Source: Chloroflexota bacterium
Lineage (GTDB): Bacteria; Chloroflexota; Anaerolineae; Caldilineales; Caldilineaceae
DNA: 36,350 nucleotides
Reading direction: 5' to 3'
Assembly (NCBI GenBank): GCA_030058085.1
Contig: JASGTU010000002.1
Location: 1-36,350, forward strand
Shown here piece after piece: positions 24,777 through 34,163 of the stretch; position 1 is the stretch's first letter, and each line of letters opens with the position of its first letter. The translations under genes were made by a program, and so were the position numbers. The notes under the pieces are model-generated. The model searched no databases and was not told where the DNA came from. It saw only the letters and a list, made by a program, of their open reading frames with translations.

Positions 24777-25334
24777 CTATTCTTGCCCGCCGGGCGCATC
24801 CCATGCCTGCATCTCGGCGCGAAGCGCGGCGAGCAGGGTTTGGCTGAGCGGGCCGGAGGCGTGGATTGTGACGGCGCGCTGGTCCGGGTCGTCGCCTGCC
24901 GAGAGGGCAATGAGAAGGCAGTCGTCGGGCAGCAGCGGGGCGACGCGCTCGGCCCATTCGATGACCGCCACCGCGCCGCCATTCATCTCCTCTAGCGCCT
25001 CTTTATCCAGGATTTCCTCGAGGCCGAAGGTGGCGGACTCGGCTACGGCGCGGTCCGTCTCGTCGCCTAGACGGTAGGCGTCGATGTGGACGAGGCGCAG
25101 GCCGGACTGGTTCGCATATTCGTTGACGAGGGTGAAGGTGGGGCTGGTGACGCGGGTGCGGATGCCCAGACCGGCGGCGATGCCCTGTGTCAACGTAGTC
25201 TTGCCCGCGCCGAGGTCGCCCTGAAGTGCGATGACCTGGCCGGGCCAGGCGTGACGGCCTAGCGTATAGCCGAGACGGTAGGTCTGGGCGGGGGACGCTG
25301 TGATCTGCGTCCACAGGGCAGGGAGAATCGACAT
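24777..25334 (-). CDS. tsaE: tRNA threonylcarbamoyladenosine biosynthesis ATPase TsaE
   Basis: The ATPase subunit of the TsaBDE complex that makes t6A37 in ANN-decoding tRNAs. The 185-residue protein carries the Walker A motif GDLGAGKTT (residues 39-47), the family motif [11 protein letters not shown] near 63-73, HIDAYRL near 83-89, and the EWAE segment near 125-128. The core family length is about 150; here about 30 extra C-terminal residues follow. It starts seven bases after the end of the upstream fused nucleotidyltransferase gene, so the two are cotranscribed. TsaB and TsaD are not in the window. Confidence 0.93.
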   Translation of the reverse strand: MSILPALWTQITASPAQTYRLGYTLGRHAWPGQVIALQGDLGAGKTTLTQGIAAGLGIRTRVTSPTFTLVNEYANQSGLRLVHIDAYRLGDETDRAVAESATFGLEEILDKEALEEMNGGAVAVIEWAERVAPLLPDDCLLIALSAGDDPDQRAVTIHASGPLSQTLLAALRAEMQAWDAPGGQE

Positions 25335-25341
25335 GGCTGCG

Positions 25342-27852
25342 TCAGCTTTCCGCAGAGACCATTCGCTCGATTTCCGCGCCGAACTCCTGTGTCAACTGGC
25401 GGGCGCGGTCGTCGTCTGCGGCTTCGGCGGTGAGGCCGACGTAGGGCAGGTCGGGGTCCAGGGCGAAGTGGATCCATTCCCCGTTGTCCAGCCATACCTT
25501 GATGCCGTCGGCGTTGTCCATGCGGTAATGCATAAAACGCTCGTTGAGCTTGCGCATGATCGTCCCCTTTTGGTCGGCGGGGCAGGGGATGCGCTGCGTG
25601 TTGGTGTGGGCGTGCGGCAGGCAGGCGATGATCTCGCTGAGCGGCTCTTGGCGCTGCGCCAGGTATTGCAGCAGGCGCGCACACGCCATCAAGCCGTCGA
25701 CCGCAGGCTGAAAATCGGGGAAGACGAAGTTGCCGCTGCCGTCGGCGGCGATCAAAATGTGTTCGTGTTCGACGGTCTGGATCAACTGGTGCAAGTTGAG
25801 GCCGAAGCGCACCAGCCGGCTGCCGTGCCGGTTGGCGATCTCGTCGAAAGCGTTGGGCAGCGTGACGGGGACAGCGGCGGCGTGGCCGGGGTTGGCGGAG
25901 AGCGCCAGTTCGACCATGAGCGCGGCGGCCGTCACGTCGTCGATCATGGCGCCGTTTTCGTCGACCAGAAAGATCTTCTCGCCGCCCACGTCCAACTGGA
26001 CGCCGACGTCTGCCTGGAGGGCGCTGACGATCTTGGCTACGCGCTGGCGGTTGGTCGTGAACTCCTCTTGCAGCATGGCGAGTTTGGTTTCATCCGTGCG
26101 CGCATTCAAGGGCACCACGTCGATGCTGAGGACGTTGAGGATGCGCTCCAGGGTTTCGGTGGCGAGGCCGTGCGAGTAGTCGATCACCATGCGGAATTTC
26201 CGTTCGCGGATGTGCGCCACGTCCACGTGTTCGAGAAAATCTTCCGTGTAGATCTCGATGGGGCGCACGGCGTATTGGATGAGGCCGATTTCGTCCATAT
26301 AGGCGCGGCGGAAATCCTCGCGGAAGAAGGTGCGTTCGATGGCGCGCTCGTCGACATTGCTCTGGTTCATGCCGGCCTGATCGACGATGCGGATGTCCAC
26401 GACGCGCTGGTCGAAGGGGCTGATGCGCACATGGATGCCCGCCGAGATGTTGTCGTGTTTGCGCACGAAATGGCGCAGCACCGGGATCGGGGCCTGGCCC
26501 AAGTCCAGCACATTGATGCCGGTGCCGGGGATGCCGCTGATCAGGGCGCGCTTGAGCATGCGCGAGGAGCGGTGGGTGTCGCGGTTGATCGCCACGTTGC
26601 TTCTGACGGGGAGGGTGGCGCCGAGCGCTGCGCCCAGCTTGGCCGCAAACTCCGGCGTCAGATCGACGTTGACCGTGCCGGTGACGCCGTAGCGGCCGAA
26701 GAGGGCGCGGCGGCCCTGGTTGCCCCAGATGATGCTGCTTTTGACAGTGGCGCCCGTCTCGATCTCTTTGCGCGGCCACAGCTTGACATCGGGGTGGATG
26801 ACGCTTGCTTCGCCGAGCACGCAGTTGTCGCCGATGACGGCGCCTTCGAAAATGATGACGTTGGATTTGACGCTGCATTGGCGGCTGAGGACGGCGCCGC
26901 GCAACTCGCAGTTTTCGCCGACGTAGTTGTTGCGCCAGAGGATGCTGCGTTCGATGCGCGTGTGGGCGTCGATCACGGTGTAGTCGCGGATCACGCTCGG
27001 CCCGTAGATGGTCACATCCCCCTTGATTTTGACGCCGCTGCCCAAATAGATGGGGCCGTATAACTGGGCGCTGGGCGCGATATCGACATCCTCGCCGATC
27101 CAAATGCCGCCGCCAATGTGGTTGCCGATAGGTTCGGGGGTATTGACGTGGCCGAAGAGCAAGTCGGCATTGGCGCGGCGGTATTCCTCGATGGCGCCGA
27201 TATCGCACCAGTAGCCGTCGGCGATGCAGCCGTAGAGCGGCAGGCGTTCGGCGAGCATACGCGGAACCAGGTCGCGCGAGAAGTCGTAGATGACATTCGG
27301 CGGGATCAAGTCCAGCACTTCCGGTTCCAGGACATACAGGCCGGTGTTGACGGTGTCGGACATCACCTCGCCCCAACTCGGCTTTTCCAGAAACTGAGTG
27401 ACCCGGCCATCCTCTTGGGTAATGATGACGCCGTATTCCAAGGGATTCGACACGCGCGCCAGGGTGAGAGAGGCCATGGCCTGGCGCTCTTGATGTGTGC
27501 GGATGATCTGGCGCAAGTCAAAGTCGGTCATGGAGTCGCCGCTGATGACGAGGAAGGTGTCGTCCAGCAGGGCGGCTGCGTTTTTGACGCTGCCCGCGGT
27601 GCCGAGCGGGTTCTCTTCGACGACGTAGGTCAAGTTCATGCCGATGTTCTTGCCGTCCTCAAAGAGGTCCTGAATGGCCGCGGCCATGAAGCGCAGGGTG
27701 ACGATGACGTCGGTGATGCCATGCTGTTTGAGCAGGTCAAGAATGTGGCCCATCACGGGCTTATTGACGATAGGCACGGAGGGCTTGGGGCGTCCAACCG
27801 TCAGTGGGCGTAGGCGTGAACCCTCGCCGCCGGCCATGAGAACAGCTTTCAC
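25342..27852 (-). CDS. sugar-1-phosphate nucleotidyltransferase fused to a degenerate phosphomutase domain
   Basis: An 836-residue protein in three parts. Residues 1-235 are a nucleotidyltransferase ([18 protein letters not shown], then [17 protein letters not shown]). Residues of about 250-370 are left-handed beta-helix hexapeptide repeats. From about 380 it follows the phosphoglucomutase/phosphomannomutase fold. The layout matches the mannose-1-phosphate guanylyltransferase/phosphomannomutase fusions of cyanobacteria and Chloroflexi. The mutase half looks inactive. The phosphoserine loop (usually TASHNP) reads RISPFDQ around S478. The metal loop (usually DGDGDR) reads LDVGGEK around D621. 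The phosphate loop (usually RPSGTEP) reads FALDPDLP near the end. I chose GTG 27852 because AGGAGG lies four bases upstream and the protein then begins exactly at the catalytic strand. tsaE follows seven bases downstream. Confidence 0.85.
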   Translation of the reverse strand: MKAVLMAGGEGSRLRPLTVGRPKPSVPIVNKPVMGHILDLLKQHGITDVIVTLRFMAAAIQDLFEDGKNIGMNLTYVVEENPLGTAGSVKNAAALLDDTFLVISGDSMTDFDLRQIIRTHQERQAMASLTLARVSNPLEYGVIITQEDGRVTQFLEKPSWGEVMSDTVNTGLYVLEPEVLDLIPPNVIYDFSRDLVPRMLAERLPLYGCIADGYWCDIGAIEEYRRANADLLFGHVNTPEPIGNHIGGGIWIGEDVDIAPSAQLYGPIYLGSGVKIKGDVTIYGPSVIRDYTVIDAHTRIERSILWRNNYVGENCELRGAVLSRQCSVKSNVIIFEGAVIGDNCVLGEASVIHPDVKLWPRKEIETGATVKSSIIWGNQGRRALFGRYGVTGTVNVDLTPEFAAKLGAALGATLPVRSNVAINRDTHRSSRMLKRALISGIPGTGINVLDLGQAPIPVLRHFVRKHDNISAGIHVRISPFDQRVVDIRIVDQAGMNQSNVDERAIERTFFREDFRRAYMDEIGLIQYAVRPIEIYTEDFLEHVDVAHIRERKFRMVIDYSHGLATETLERILNVLSIDVVPLNARTDETKLAMLQEEFTTNRQRVAKIVSALQADVGVQLDVGGEKIFLVDENGAMIDDVTAAALMVELALSANPGHAAAVPVTLPNAFDEIANRHGSRLVRFGLNLHQLIQTVEHEHILIAADGSGNFVFPDFQPAVDGLMACARLLQYLAQRQEPLSEIIACLPHAHTNTQRIPCPADQKGTIMRKLNERFMHYRMDNADGIKVWLDNGEWIHFALDPDLPYVGLTAEAADDDRARQLTQEFGAEIERMVSAES

Positions 27853-27988
27853 GTCGCCTCCTATTCGGGGGTGGGCGGGCATGATGAAGCGCCGCCCCTG
27901 CTATGGCGCAGGTCGATGCGGTATTGTGATGTTGAGCAGTAACGGCGATTGGCAGTCAAAGCTGAAATCCTGGTGCGAGTTCTATGGT

Positions 27989-28786
27989 TTAGATGGGCGG
28001 CCACGGATAGTTGCGCCGGTGCGGGTGCGGCGCCGGATAGCGTCTGCTGCGCACGAGCGTCTCGACGCGGGCAAGCATGGCGGCGCGTTCGTCTGCGGTA
28101 AGTAAGCGGTGCAGGGTGCGAGCGACCGCGCCGGATGGGTCGCAAAGGGCGGCGCGAAAGCGCGCCAGGTCTTCCAGCGTATCCGGCTCGATCGGTTCTG
28201 CGCTAAACTCCCAAATGACAGTGCGCACCTTGAATTCGACGTGGAAGCAGATGCCGTGGTCGATCGCCCACAGTCTGCCTTCCGGCCCGATCAGGCAGTG
28301 ACCGCTTTTGCGGTCGGCGTTGTTGATCACGTAGTCGAAGAGCGCCAGGCGGCGCAGCGGTACGGCAAAGCGCGCGTCGGCATGGATGGTGAAATAGTGC
28401 TCCTCGTCGTCATTGGGCACGTAGAGTTGAACGCTGCCCAGGCCGCGCGTGCCCTGGCGCAGGACGGTCGGCGGGACGAGATTCCAGTCTAAGCTGCGGC
28501 TGACCTCGTAGGCTGCGGTTTCGCGTTTACACAGACTGCCCCATTCGAAATCCCAGAGAGGCGTTTCGCCGCGCTGGGGCTTGTATACCGCGGGCAGCGT
28601 CAAATCGCCGCCGGCGACCGTCACCAGGAAGCTGTGATTCGAGCTATAGGGCAGAAGGCCTTGTTCCGCCATTTTGCCTGACTTGAGCGTATGCAGAGCG
28701 TCGGTCTCGGTTAGGGTGACGACCTCGGCATCGGCTGCGCCAGGTGAGGATCGACGAGGTGACAAGGGCGGATCGCTTTCTCGCAC
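27989..28786 (-). CDS. SCO1664-family PI-kinase-like protein
   Basis: A 265-residue protein of the family known from Streptomyces SCO1664, distantly related to phosphatidylinositol 3/4-kinases. Visible kinase-like features are the nucleotide-binding lysine in [18 protein letters not shown] near 66-83, the catalytic-loop-like [14 protein letters not shown] near 150-163, and the metal-site IDHGICFH near 174-181. The natural substrate is unknown. It is the third gene of a conserved trio, 27 bases after the DUF3090 gene. In Actinobacteria the same three families sit together. The start is GTG at 28786 and lacks a clear ribosome-binding site; the conserved region begins near residue 22, so a shorter N-terminus is possible. 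Confidence 0.82.
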   Translation of the reverse strand: MRESDPPLSPRRSSPGAADAEVVTLTETDALHTLKSGKMAEQGLLPYSSNHSFLVTVAGGDLTLPAVYKPQRGETPLWDFEWGSLCKRETAAYEVSRSLDWNLVPPTVLRQGTRGLGSVQLYVPNDDEEHYFTIHADARFAVPLRRLALFDYVINNADRKSGHCLIGPEGRLWAIDHGICFHVEFKVRTVIWEFSAEPIEPDTLEDLARFRAALCDPSGAVARTLHRLLTADERAAMLARVETLVRSRRYPAPHPHRRNYPWPPI

Positions 28787-28813
28787 CCGGGCTGGAAGCG
28801 CCGGCAGACGGGC

Positions 28814-29365
28814 CTAAAAGACAATGGGCATGGCTTGCCCATCGGAGCGCGGACAGAAATGGCCGTCGCGGTTGATGGGCTGTCCGCACAGGGGGCAGGT
28901 GGGCCGGCCGCGGGCGACGGTTTCCAGGGCGTGCTCGCTGAGCGCGCGCATCTGTTGGCGCGTAGCGACGAAACGCACCGACGGCACTTCGTCGTCCTCC
29001 GGGTCGAGCGCTGTGCCCGATTCCGAGATGATCAGGGCCTTGGCGATGAGCCAGATCATGTCGTCCTCTTCGTCATAACCGACGATCAACTGGCCGACGC
29101 GGAACAGCGGCTCGACGGGCGATTCGGGGATCAGATCGCTGTTGGAGGACGCGGCCGGCGTCAGTTCCGGAAATTTCTCCTCGAGTTCTTCTAAGAGCTG
29201 CAGGATACTGATCGCCAGATTGGCGACTTCCTGCTTCTCTAGAACCAGACTCACCAATGCGGGGCCGGCGCGACCCTGGAGAAAGAAAGTGCGGTTGCCC
29301 GGCTCACCGACGGCGTCGGCGACGATATGTTGAACCGGATTCAGGTCATACGCATACTCGGTCAT
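28814..29365 (-). CDS. DUF3090 family protein
   Basis: A 183-residue soluble protein of DUF3090. Family hallmarks are [12 protein letters not shown] near 22-33, [14 protein letters not shown] near 37-50, [14 protein letters not shown] near 92-105, and a C-terminal zinc-ribbon-like tail [20 protein letters not shown] near 156-175. No enzymatic activity is established. It is the middle gene of the trio, separated from each partner by exactly 27 bases, which implies a single transcript. It may link the phosphatase and the kinase-like protein, but that is inference. Confidence 0.88.
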   Translation of the reverse strand: MTEYAYDLNPVQHIVADAVGEPGNRTFFLQGRAGPALVSLVLEKQEVANLAISILQLLEELEEKFPELTPAASSNSDLIPESPVEPLFRVGQLIVGYDEEDDMIWLIAKALIISESGTALDPEDDEVPSVRFVATRQQMRALSEHALETVARGRPTCPLCGQPINRDGHFCPRSDGQAMPIVF

Positions 29366-29392
29366 GAGCGGGTTCTCGCAATCAGCCTGGCG

Positions 29393-30088
29393 TTATGCGG
29401 CTGCAGTAGTAGCATGGTCGTCGTCTTGTTTGCCGTGGCTGTCATGATTCTCTTCGTCTAGTTTAACTTCGAGCCTGGGCATATCCGCCAGGTAGTTCGT
29501 AAACAGCACTGCCGGCCGCGGGCCGAAAAAGGCGATGGCGCTGACCGATGCGGTGCTGATCGCCACGCGCTGGAACAGGTCGATCGGCGTTCCCAGATAG
29601 TGAGCAAGCGTCGTGCGGATGACATCGCCATGGCTAAAAATGGCAACGGTCTGGTTCGGATGCGCTATACGGAGGCGTTCGATGGTCTCGACAGCTCGCC
29701 CTTGCACCTCGTAGAGCGTTTCGCCATCGGGAAAGCGAAAGCTGCCGGGCAGGTGCTGCACCAATTCCCATTCGGGGGATTTGGCAAGCTCTTTCAGATC
29801 GCCGCCCTGCCATTGCCCGTAGTTCACTTCCAAGAGGCCCGGTTCGGGGATGACGGTTAGGCCCAACGCGGCGGCTACAGGTTGGGCGGTTTCGATGCAG
29901 CGCTCCAACGGGCTGGAATAGATGGCGGCGATGGGCTGTTCGCTAAGGGCGCGGCGCAGGCGCTCGGTTTGCTCGCGGCCGTTGTCGTTGAGGTGCACGC
30001 CGGGCGAGCGTCCTGCCAGGCGGTGTGAATTTACCCAGTCGTTTTCCCCGTGGCGCACCAACAACACATAAGTGATCGGATCGCTCAT
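29393..30088 (-). CDS. histidine phosphatase/phosphomutase, MSMEG_4193-like
   Basis: A 231-residue member of the phosphoglycerate mutase-like superfamily. The catalytic motif is [10 protein letters not shown] near 9-18, with the phospho-accepting histidine. Also visible are [15 protein letters not shown] near 58-72 and the second histidine in [18 protein letters not shown] near 148-165. The last 20 or so residues are an acidic, His-rich tail ([19 protein letters not shown]) not typical of the family. It leads the trio with DUF3090 and the SCO1664-like gene, which identifies it as the MSMEG_4193 type rather than a glycolytic enzyme. ATG 30088 is chosen over 30184 because it starts directly before the conserved strand and has GCGAGAG upstream. 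Confidence 0.85.
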   Translation of the reverse strand: MSDPITYVLLVRHGENDWVNSHRLAGRSPGVHLNDNGREQTERLRRALSEQPIAAIYSSPLERCIETAQPVAAALGLTVIPEPGLLEVNYGQWQGGDLKELAKSPEWELVQHLPGSFRFPDGETLYEVQGRAVETIERLRIAHPNQTVAIFSHGDVIRTTLAHYLGTPIDLFQRVAISTASVSAIAFFGPRPAVLFTNYLADMPRLEVKLDEENHDSHGKQDDDHATTAAA

Positions 30089-30106
30089 ATAAGCTCTCGC
30101 CTTCGC

Positions 30107-30117
30107 TGTGCTATAAT
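30107..30117 (+). promoter_or_regulatory. extended -10 promoter facing the M1 peptidase gene
   Basis: TGTGCTATAAT is a consensus extended -10 with TATAAT at 30112-30117. It predicts a leader of about 118 bases to GTG 30242. No -35 is seen at the expected distance. Confidence 0.5.
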
Positions 30118-30145
30118 GGCCGTGAAGCGGCGCTAAGTCGCTCTG

Positions 30146-30156
30146 AGGATAGCACA
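30146..30156 (-). promoter_or_regulatory. extended -10 promoter for the phosphomutase/DUF3090/kinase trio
   Basis: The minus strand reads TGTGCTATCCT, with the -10 at plus-strand 30146-30151, giving a leader of about 50 bases before ATG 30088. A second candidate, TGC-TACACT, lies at plus-strand 30219-30227. The plus-strand promoter at 30107-30117 lies inside this transcript, so the two promoters overlap in arrangement. Confidence 0.4.
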
Positions 30157-30241
30157 GACGGCGGGGCGGCAGAAGTGGACGCACTTACCTTTTGCCAAAT
30201 CTCCTGCTCTTGGCTTTCAGTGTAGCATATCCGCCTAAAAA

Positions 30242-31876
30242 GTGAAGTCGATCTTTTCGTTGCCCGCATCGCCCAAATCGCCCGGACGCGCACCCGCCGC
30301 CAATCGAGTGAAACTGCCGCTGCAAATTTCCGCCGGCGCGTTGCTCGCGCTGGCGGCGCTGCTATTTGTCATGGGCGCCTGCTCGCGTCACAGCGACCCG
30401 CCGCCCGACCCGCTGGCTATCCACCGCGCCGCGTTGAAAGACGCCTATCAGGGCGACGTTGATCTGGCTGCAGCCGCGCCGCGCTACCAGATTAGCGTCA
30501 ACTTTCCGCCGCCGGGCGACGTATTGACCGGTTCGCTGCGCGTAGACCTGACCAACACAAGCCCGGACCCTTGGCCGCATCTGGTCTTCCGGCTCTACCC
30601 GATGCTCGATCAGTATGGCGGGCAGATGGCGCTGCTCAGCGCGCTCGTCAACGATTCGCCGACCAACTTCGCCTACCAGGCTAAGAGCTCGGCCGTGCGT
30701 GTGGACTTGCCGCGCGCGCTGCTGCCCGGTCAGGCGGCGAAGGTGGAGCTTTCTTGGAAGCTGACAATTCCCCGCTGGTCCAACGATCCGGCTGCCTACG
30801 CTCTATTCGGCGCTAGCCAGGAGATGATCAGCCTGCCGCTCTTCTATCCTGCGCTGGCGGTCTATGAGCCAGGCCCCGCAGTGGGGACGGGCAGTTGGTG
30901 GATGGAGACCGGATCGGTGCGCGGCGACGCGGCCTTCAACCAGGCTTCTCTCTTCGTGGTGACGGCTACGCTGCCGTCCGACCAAGTGCCGGTCGCCACC
31001 GGCACGCGCATCATCACGCATGATGTTGGAGAGGAGTTGACGCAGCATGTTTGGGCGACAGGGCCGGTGCGCGAATTCCTGCTGCACATGAGCCCGCGCT
31101 TCGAGTCGGCCTCGATAGAGGCTTACGGCACGCGGGTGACGAGCTACTGGCTGCCGGGCGATGAGGGCGCAGGCCGGGCGGCGCTGACCTATGCAGTGGC
31201 TGCGCTGCGTTTCTACAGCGATTACTTCGGCGCGTACCCGGCGCGCGACATGGCCGTGGCGCCTGCGGCATTGTCTTACCGCGGCATGGAATATCCGCAA
31301 GTTAGTTTGCTTGGCGTCGAGCTGTATTCACGCTATCGTGATAACCTGGAGGCGCTGGTGGCGCACGAAGCGGCGCATCACTGGTGGTTTCAGATCGTCC
31401 ACAACGACCCTGTGTCGGAACCGTGGTTGGACGAGGCGCTGGCCGAGTATGCGATGCGGCTCTATTTCGAAGCGGTGTATGGCGAGGATCGGGCCGCCGC
31501 GGTGGAACAGCAGCGCTGGCGCGTCCCGCTGTCTCTGTTGGCCGAGCGCAACGCCGATGTCAATGTAAACCGGCCGGTGGATGCGTTTGAGAGCGGCTCG
31601 CAGTACGAGACGATCGTCTATGCCAAGGGGGCGCTGTTTTACGCCCAGCTTCGCGAGGCGATGGGCGACCGCGCGTTTCGCGATTTCCTGCGCACCTATT
31701 TGGGGCGCTACCGTTATCAGATTGTGTCGACGGAAGACTGGCTGGCGGAACTGCGCAGTCTGGACAACCCGGAGCTGCTGACGCTCTATCGCGAGTGGGT
31801 GCAACCGCCTTCGGCGCGCCCGGTGATGGAGCCGACGCCTACTGACGCGCCGGAGGTGCAGGCTGTCGTTCCATAG
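30242..31876 (+). CDS. M1-family (gluzincin) metallopeptidase lipoprotein
   Basis: A 544-residue zinc peptidase related to aminopeptidase N. The active site is complete: HEAAH at 375-379 and the third zinc ligand E398 in WLDEALAEY (HExxH-x18-E). The GxMEN-like motif reads YRGMEYPQ upstream of it. The signal segment ISAGALLALAALLFVMGAC carries a lipobox with C47, so the protein is probably lipid-anchored outside the membrane, with the catalytic domain external. GTG 30242 gives a long 46-residue signal; GTG 30308 would give a more usual 24-residue signal and may be the true start. The C-terminus ends in a Pro/Thr-rich tail. It is convergent with the ABC ATPase gene, 16 bases apart. Confidence 0.88.
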   Translation: MKSIFSLPASPKSPGRAPAANRVKLPLQISAGALLALAALLFVMGACSRHSDPPPDPLAIHRAALKDAYQGDVDLAAAAPRYQISVNFPPPGDVLTGSLRVDLTNTSPDPWPHLVFRLYPMLDQYGGQMALLSALVNDSPTNFAYQAKSSAVRVDLPRALLPGQAAKVELSWKLTIPRWSNDPAAYALFGASQEMISLPLFYPALAVYEPGPAVGTGSWWMETGSVRGDAAFNQASLFVVTATLPSDQVPVATGTRIITHDVGEELTQHVWATGPVREFLLHMSPRFESASIEAYGTRVTSYWLPGDEGAGRAALTYAVAALRFYSDYFGAYPARDMAVAPAALSYRGMEYPQVSLLGVELYSRYRDNLEALVAHEAAHHWWFQIVHNDPVSEPWLDEALAEYAMRLYFEAVYGEDRAAAVEQQRWRVPLSLLAERNADVNVNRPVDAFESGSQYETIVYAKGALFYAQLREAMGDRAFRDFLRTYLGRYRYQIVSTEDWLAELRSLDNPELLTLYREWVQPPSARPVMEPTPTDAPEVQAVVP

Positions 31877-31892
31877 CGGCTGTACGCCGGCG

Positions 31893-32639
<747 letters not shown>

Positions 32640-32703
32640 CACGCGGCATTGTCCGTTCGTTGGCGCCGGCAGGGGCGCGGGTCAGGCATTCGATAACGCT
32701 CCA

Positions 32704-32732
32704 GTCTTACCATGATTGGCGGCTGGTGTCAA
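32704..32732 (-). promoter_or_regulatory. sigma-A promoter for the ABC ATPase gene
   Basis: The minus strand has a perfect -35 TTGACA (plus-strand 32727-32732), a 17-base spacer and TAAGAC (32704-32709) preceded by TGG. The leader to ATG 32639 would be about 58 bases. This is the only consensus -35 that I found in the window. Confidence 0.5.
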
Positions 32733-32776
32733 AACGATTTCCTGTCTTGGGGCGCGTCCCAGACCCGCCGATCCTT

Positions 32777-32805
32777 TTGGGGTTTGATCTGACCTGCGCT
32801 ATAAT
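32777..32805 (+). promoter_or_regulatory. promoter for the zinc-ribbon membrane protein gene
   Basis: TATAAT at 32800-32805 is preceded by TGCGC. TTGGGG at 32777-32782 is exactly 17 bases upstream. The leader to ATG 32850 is about 38 bases. Confidence 0.55.
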
Positions 32806-32849
32806 CCGCATTCAGCCGGGTGTTGATCACCCATTCGCGGAGAGCTACT

Positions 32850-33398
32850 ATGTCTGCAGAGCTTGTCAATACAATCGCCACCATCGTCGGGATCGTCGTC
32901 GCCGCGCTTGGGGCGTTTATCTTTGCCTTTTGGGCAGCCGTCGGCATTTGGACGTTTAACGACATCCGCACGCGCACGCGGGATTGGCTTGCCATCCTGC
33001 TGGCGGTTGTGCTGGTGCTGGTTTTTCCCCTGGTCGGCTGGGTGCTCTACCTGATGATCCGCCCGCGGCAGACATTGGCCGATGTGTTCGACCGGGCGCT
33101 GGAGGAAGAGGCGCTGCTGCGCGAGATCGAAGATACGTTCGTCTGCGGCACATGCGGCGCGCCGGTGAAGGAGCCCTGGGTCTACTGCCCAAGTTGCCAC
33201 AACCAGTTGCAGCATAGCTGCCCGAACTGCGGCAATCTGGTGCGCAACGAATGGGAGATCTGCGTGCTCTGCGGCGTGAACCAGCAGACCGCAGTCAGCC
33301 AGCGCTACGCCGACTCGAACTTCGGCCCGCAGCGCGGCCCGCAACCCGGCGAGGACGACGAAACGCTGCCCTATCGCCCGGTGCGCGTGGCGGAATAG
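32850..33398 (+). CDS. membrane protein with cytoplasmic double zinc ribbon
   Basis: Unnamed 182-residue protein. Two transmembrane helices (VGIVVAALGAFIFAFWAAVG near 14-33 and LAILLAVVLVLVFPLVGWVL near 47-66) are joined by a short basic loop and followed by a DVFDRALEEEALLREIEDT helix. Then come two zinc ribbons: CGTCG..YCPSC near 91-110 and CPNCG..CVLCG near 119-138. The tail is disordered and ends in PYRPVRVAE. Topology predicts cytoplasmic ribbons. Such proteins may recruit partners to the membrane; no function is known to me. ATG 32850 is favoured by CGGAGAG upstream. A strong terminator follows the gene. Confidence 0.75.
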   Translation: MSAELVNTIATIVGIVVAALGAFIFAFWAAVGIWTFNDIRTRTRDWLAILLAVVLVLVFPLVGWVLYLMIRPRQTLADVFDRALEEEALLREIEDTFVCGTCGAPVKEPWVYCPSCHNQLQHSCPNCGNLVRNEWEICVLCGVNQQTAVSQRYADSNFGPQRGPQPGEDDETLPYRPVRVAE

Positions 33399-33440
33399 CG
33401 CCTGGTTTGGCCGCACACAATTCGCTTTGGCTGTAGATAT

Positions 33441-33464
33441 GCCTGGCCCGCCGGCCAGGCTTTT
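33441..33464 (+). terminator. Rho-independent terminator
   Basis: GCCTGGCC (33441-33448) pairs with GGCCAGGC (33453-33460) around a four-base loop, followed by TTTT. It lies 42 bases after the zinc-ribbon gene stop and just before the stop of the convergent deacylase gene. Confidence 0.8.
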
Positions 33465-33467
33465 GCG

Positions 33468-34004
33468 TTAGGGCGTCTGTTCCGCTTCGCTGACGGCGAC
33501 GATCTCCGGGCGGACGACGCGCAGCAATTCGTCGACGGTCAGTTCCATCATGGTGCGGTCGTCGCCGCCGCCGGCGTAGATGCGCCCTCCGTACTGCTGG
33601 CGCAGGCGCAGGAGCGAGGCGTCGACGATGACCGGGATGTCGCTGCGATGGCCGAAGGGCGGCACGCCCCCCGCTGCATAGCCGAGCAGGCGCAGCACGA
33701 TTTCGGGCGGCGCTAGCTTGACGCGTTTGGCGCCGACGGAGTAGCGCTGTGCCAGCAACTTCTTGTCGACGCGGCTTTCGCCGTTGCTGATGACGACGAG
33801 GGGCTGCGGCTCGTCCTCGGCGCTGCGCCGCAGGTCGAGCAGGAAGAGCAGCGTCTTGACGATCTGGTCCGGCTCTACGCCGAGAGCGGCGGCTGCGGCG
33901 GGGACAGTGGGCGTGTGGCCTACGTCGTCGATGAGGCGGGCGGTGATGCCGCAGCTGTCGATATAGGCTTGTAGGTCGACGGCGGTGAGAAGAGGCTCGT
34001 TCAT
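33468..34004 (-). CDS. YbaK/ProX-type aminoacyl-tRNA deacylase
   Basis: A 178-residue member of the YbaK/prolyl-tRNA-editing domain family, which hydrolyses mischarged tRNAs (for example Cys-tRNA-Pro) in trans. Typical features are HTPTVPAAAAALGVEPDQIV near 30-49, the KTLLFLLD strand with the conserved lysine, VDKKLLAQRYS near 79-89, and the glycine/proline motif LLGYAAGGVPPFGHR near 105-119. Specificity (Cys, Ala or other) cannot be read from the sequence. ATG 34004 is chosen because the longer frame to 34433 only overlaps the HAD gene antisense. No strong ribosome-binding site is visible. Confidence 0.87.
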   Translation of the reverse strand: MNEPLLTAVDLQAYIDSCGITARLIDDVGHTPTVPAAAAALGVEPDQIVKTLLFLLDLRRSAEDEPQPLVVISNGESRVDKKLLAQRYSVGAKRVKLAPPEIVLRLLGYAAGGVPPFGHRSDIPVIVDASLLRLRQQYGGRIYAGGGDDRTMMELTVDELLRVVRPEIVAVSEAEQTP

Positions 34005-34127
34005 GGAGGTCTGGCGTTTCTGTGTAGATGGTGTGGCGGCTGTGCGCTGCGTTATGGGCCATTCTAGGCGATTGGGTTCTCGCAGGCAAGAACTCGCGGC
34101 CGGGCGTACGCCGGCGGGCGTTTGCTC

Positions 34128-34157
34128 TTGGGGCGGGCGGCGGCGCTGTGCTATGAT
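34128..34157 (+). promoter_or_regulatory. promoter placing the HAD gene on a leaderless transcript
   Basis: TGTGC-TATGAT at 34147-34157 (-10 at 34152-34157), with TTGGGG at 34128-34133 and an 18-base spacer. The ATG of the HAD gene begins at 34164, six bases after the -10, where transcription should start. Confidence 0.5.
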
Positions 34158-34163
34158 GCCGCC

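Noticed and set aside
25300-27063. Plus-strand open frame of 587 codons opposite the fused nucleotidyltransferase gene
   Set aside because: It is the antisense shadow of a clearly recognisable gene; its Asp/Val/His-rich composition matches no family and it has no ribosome-binding site.
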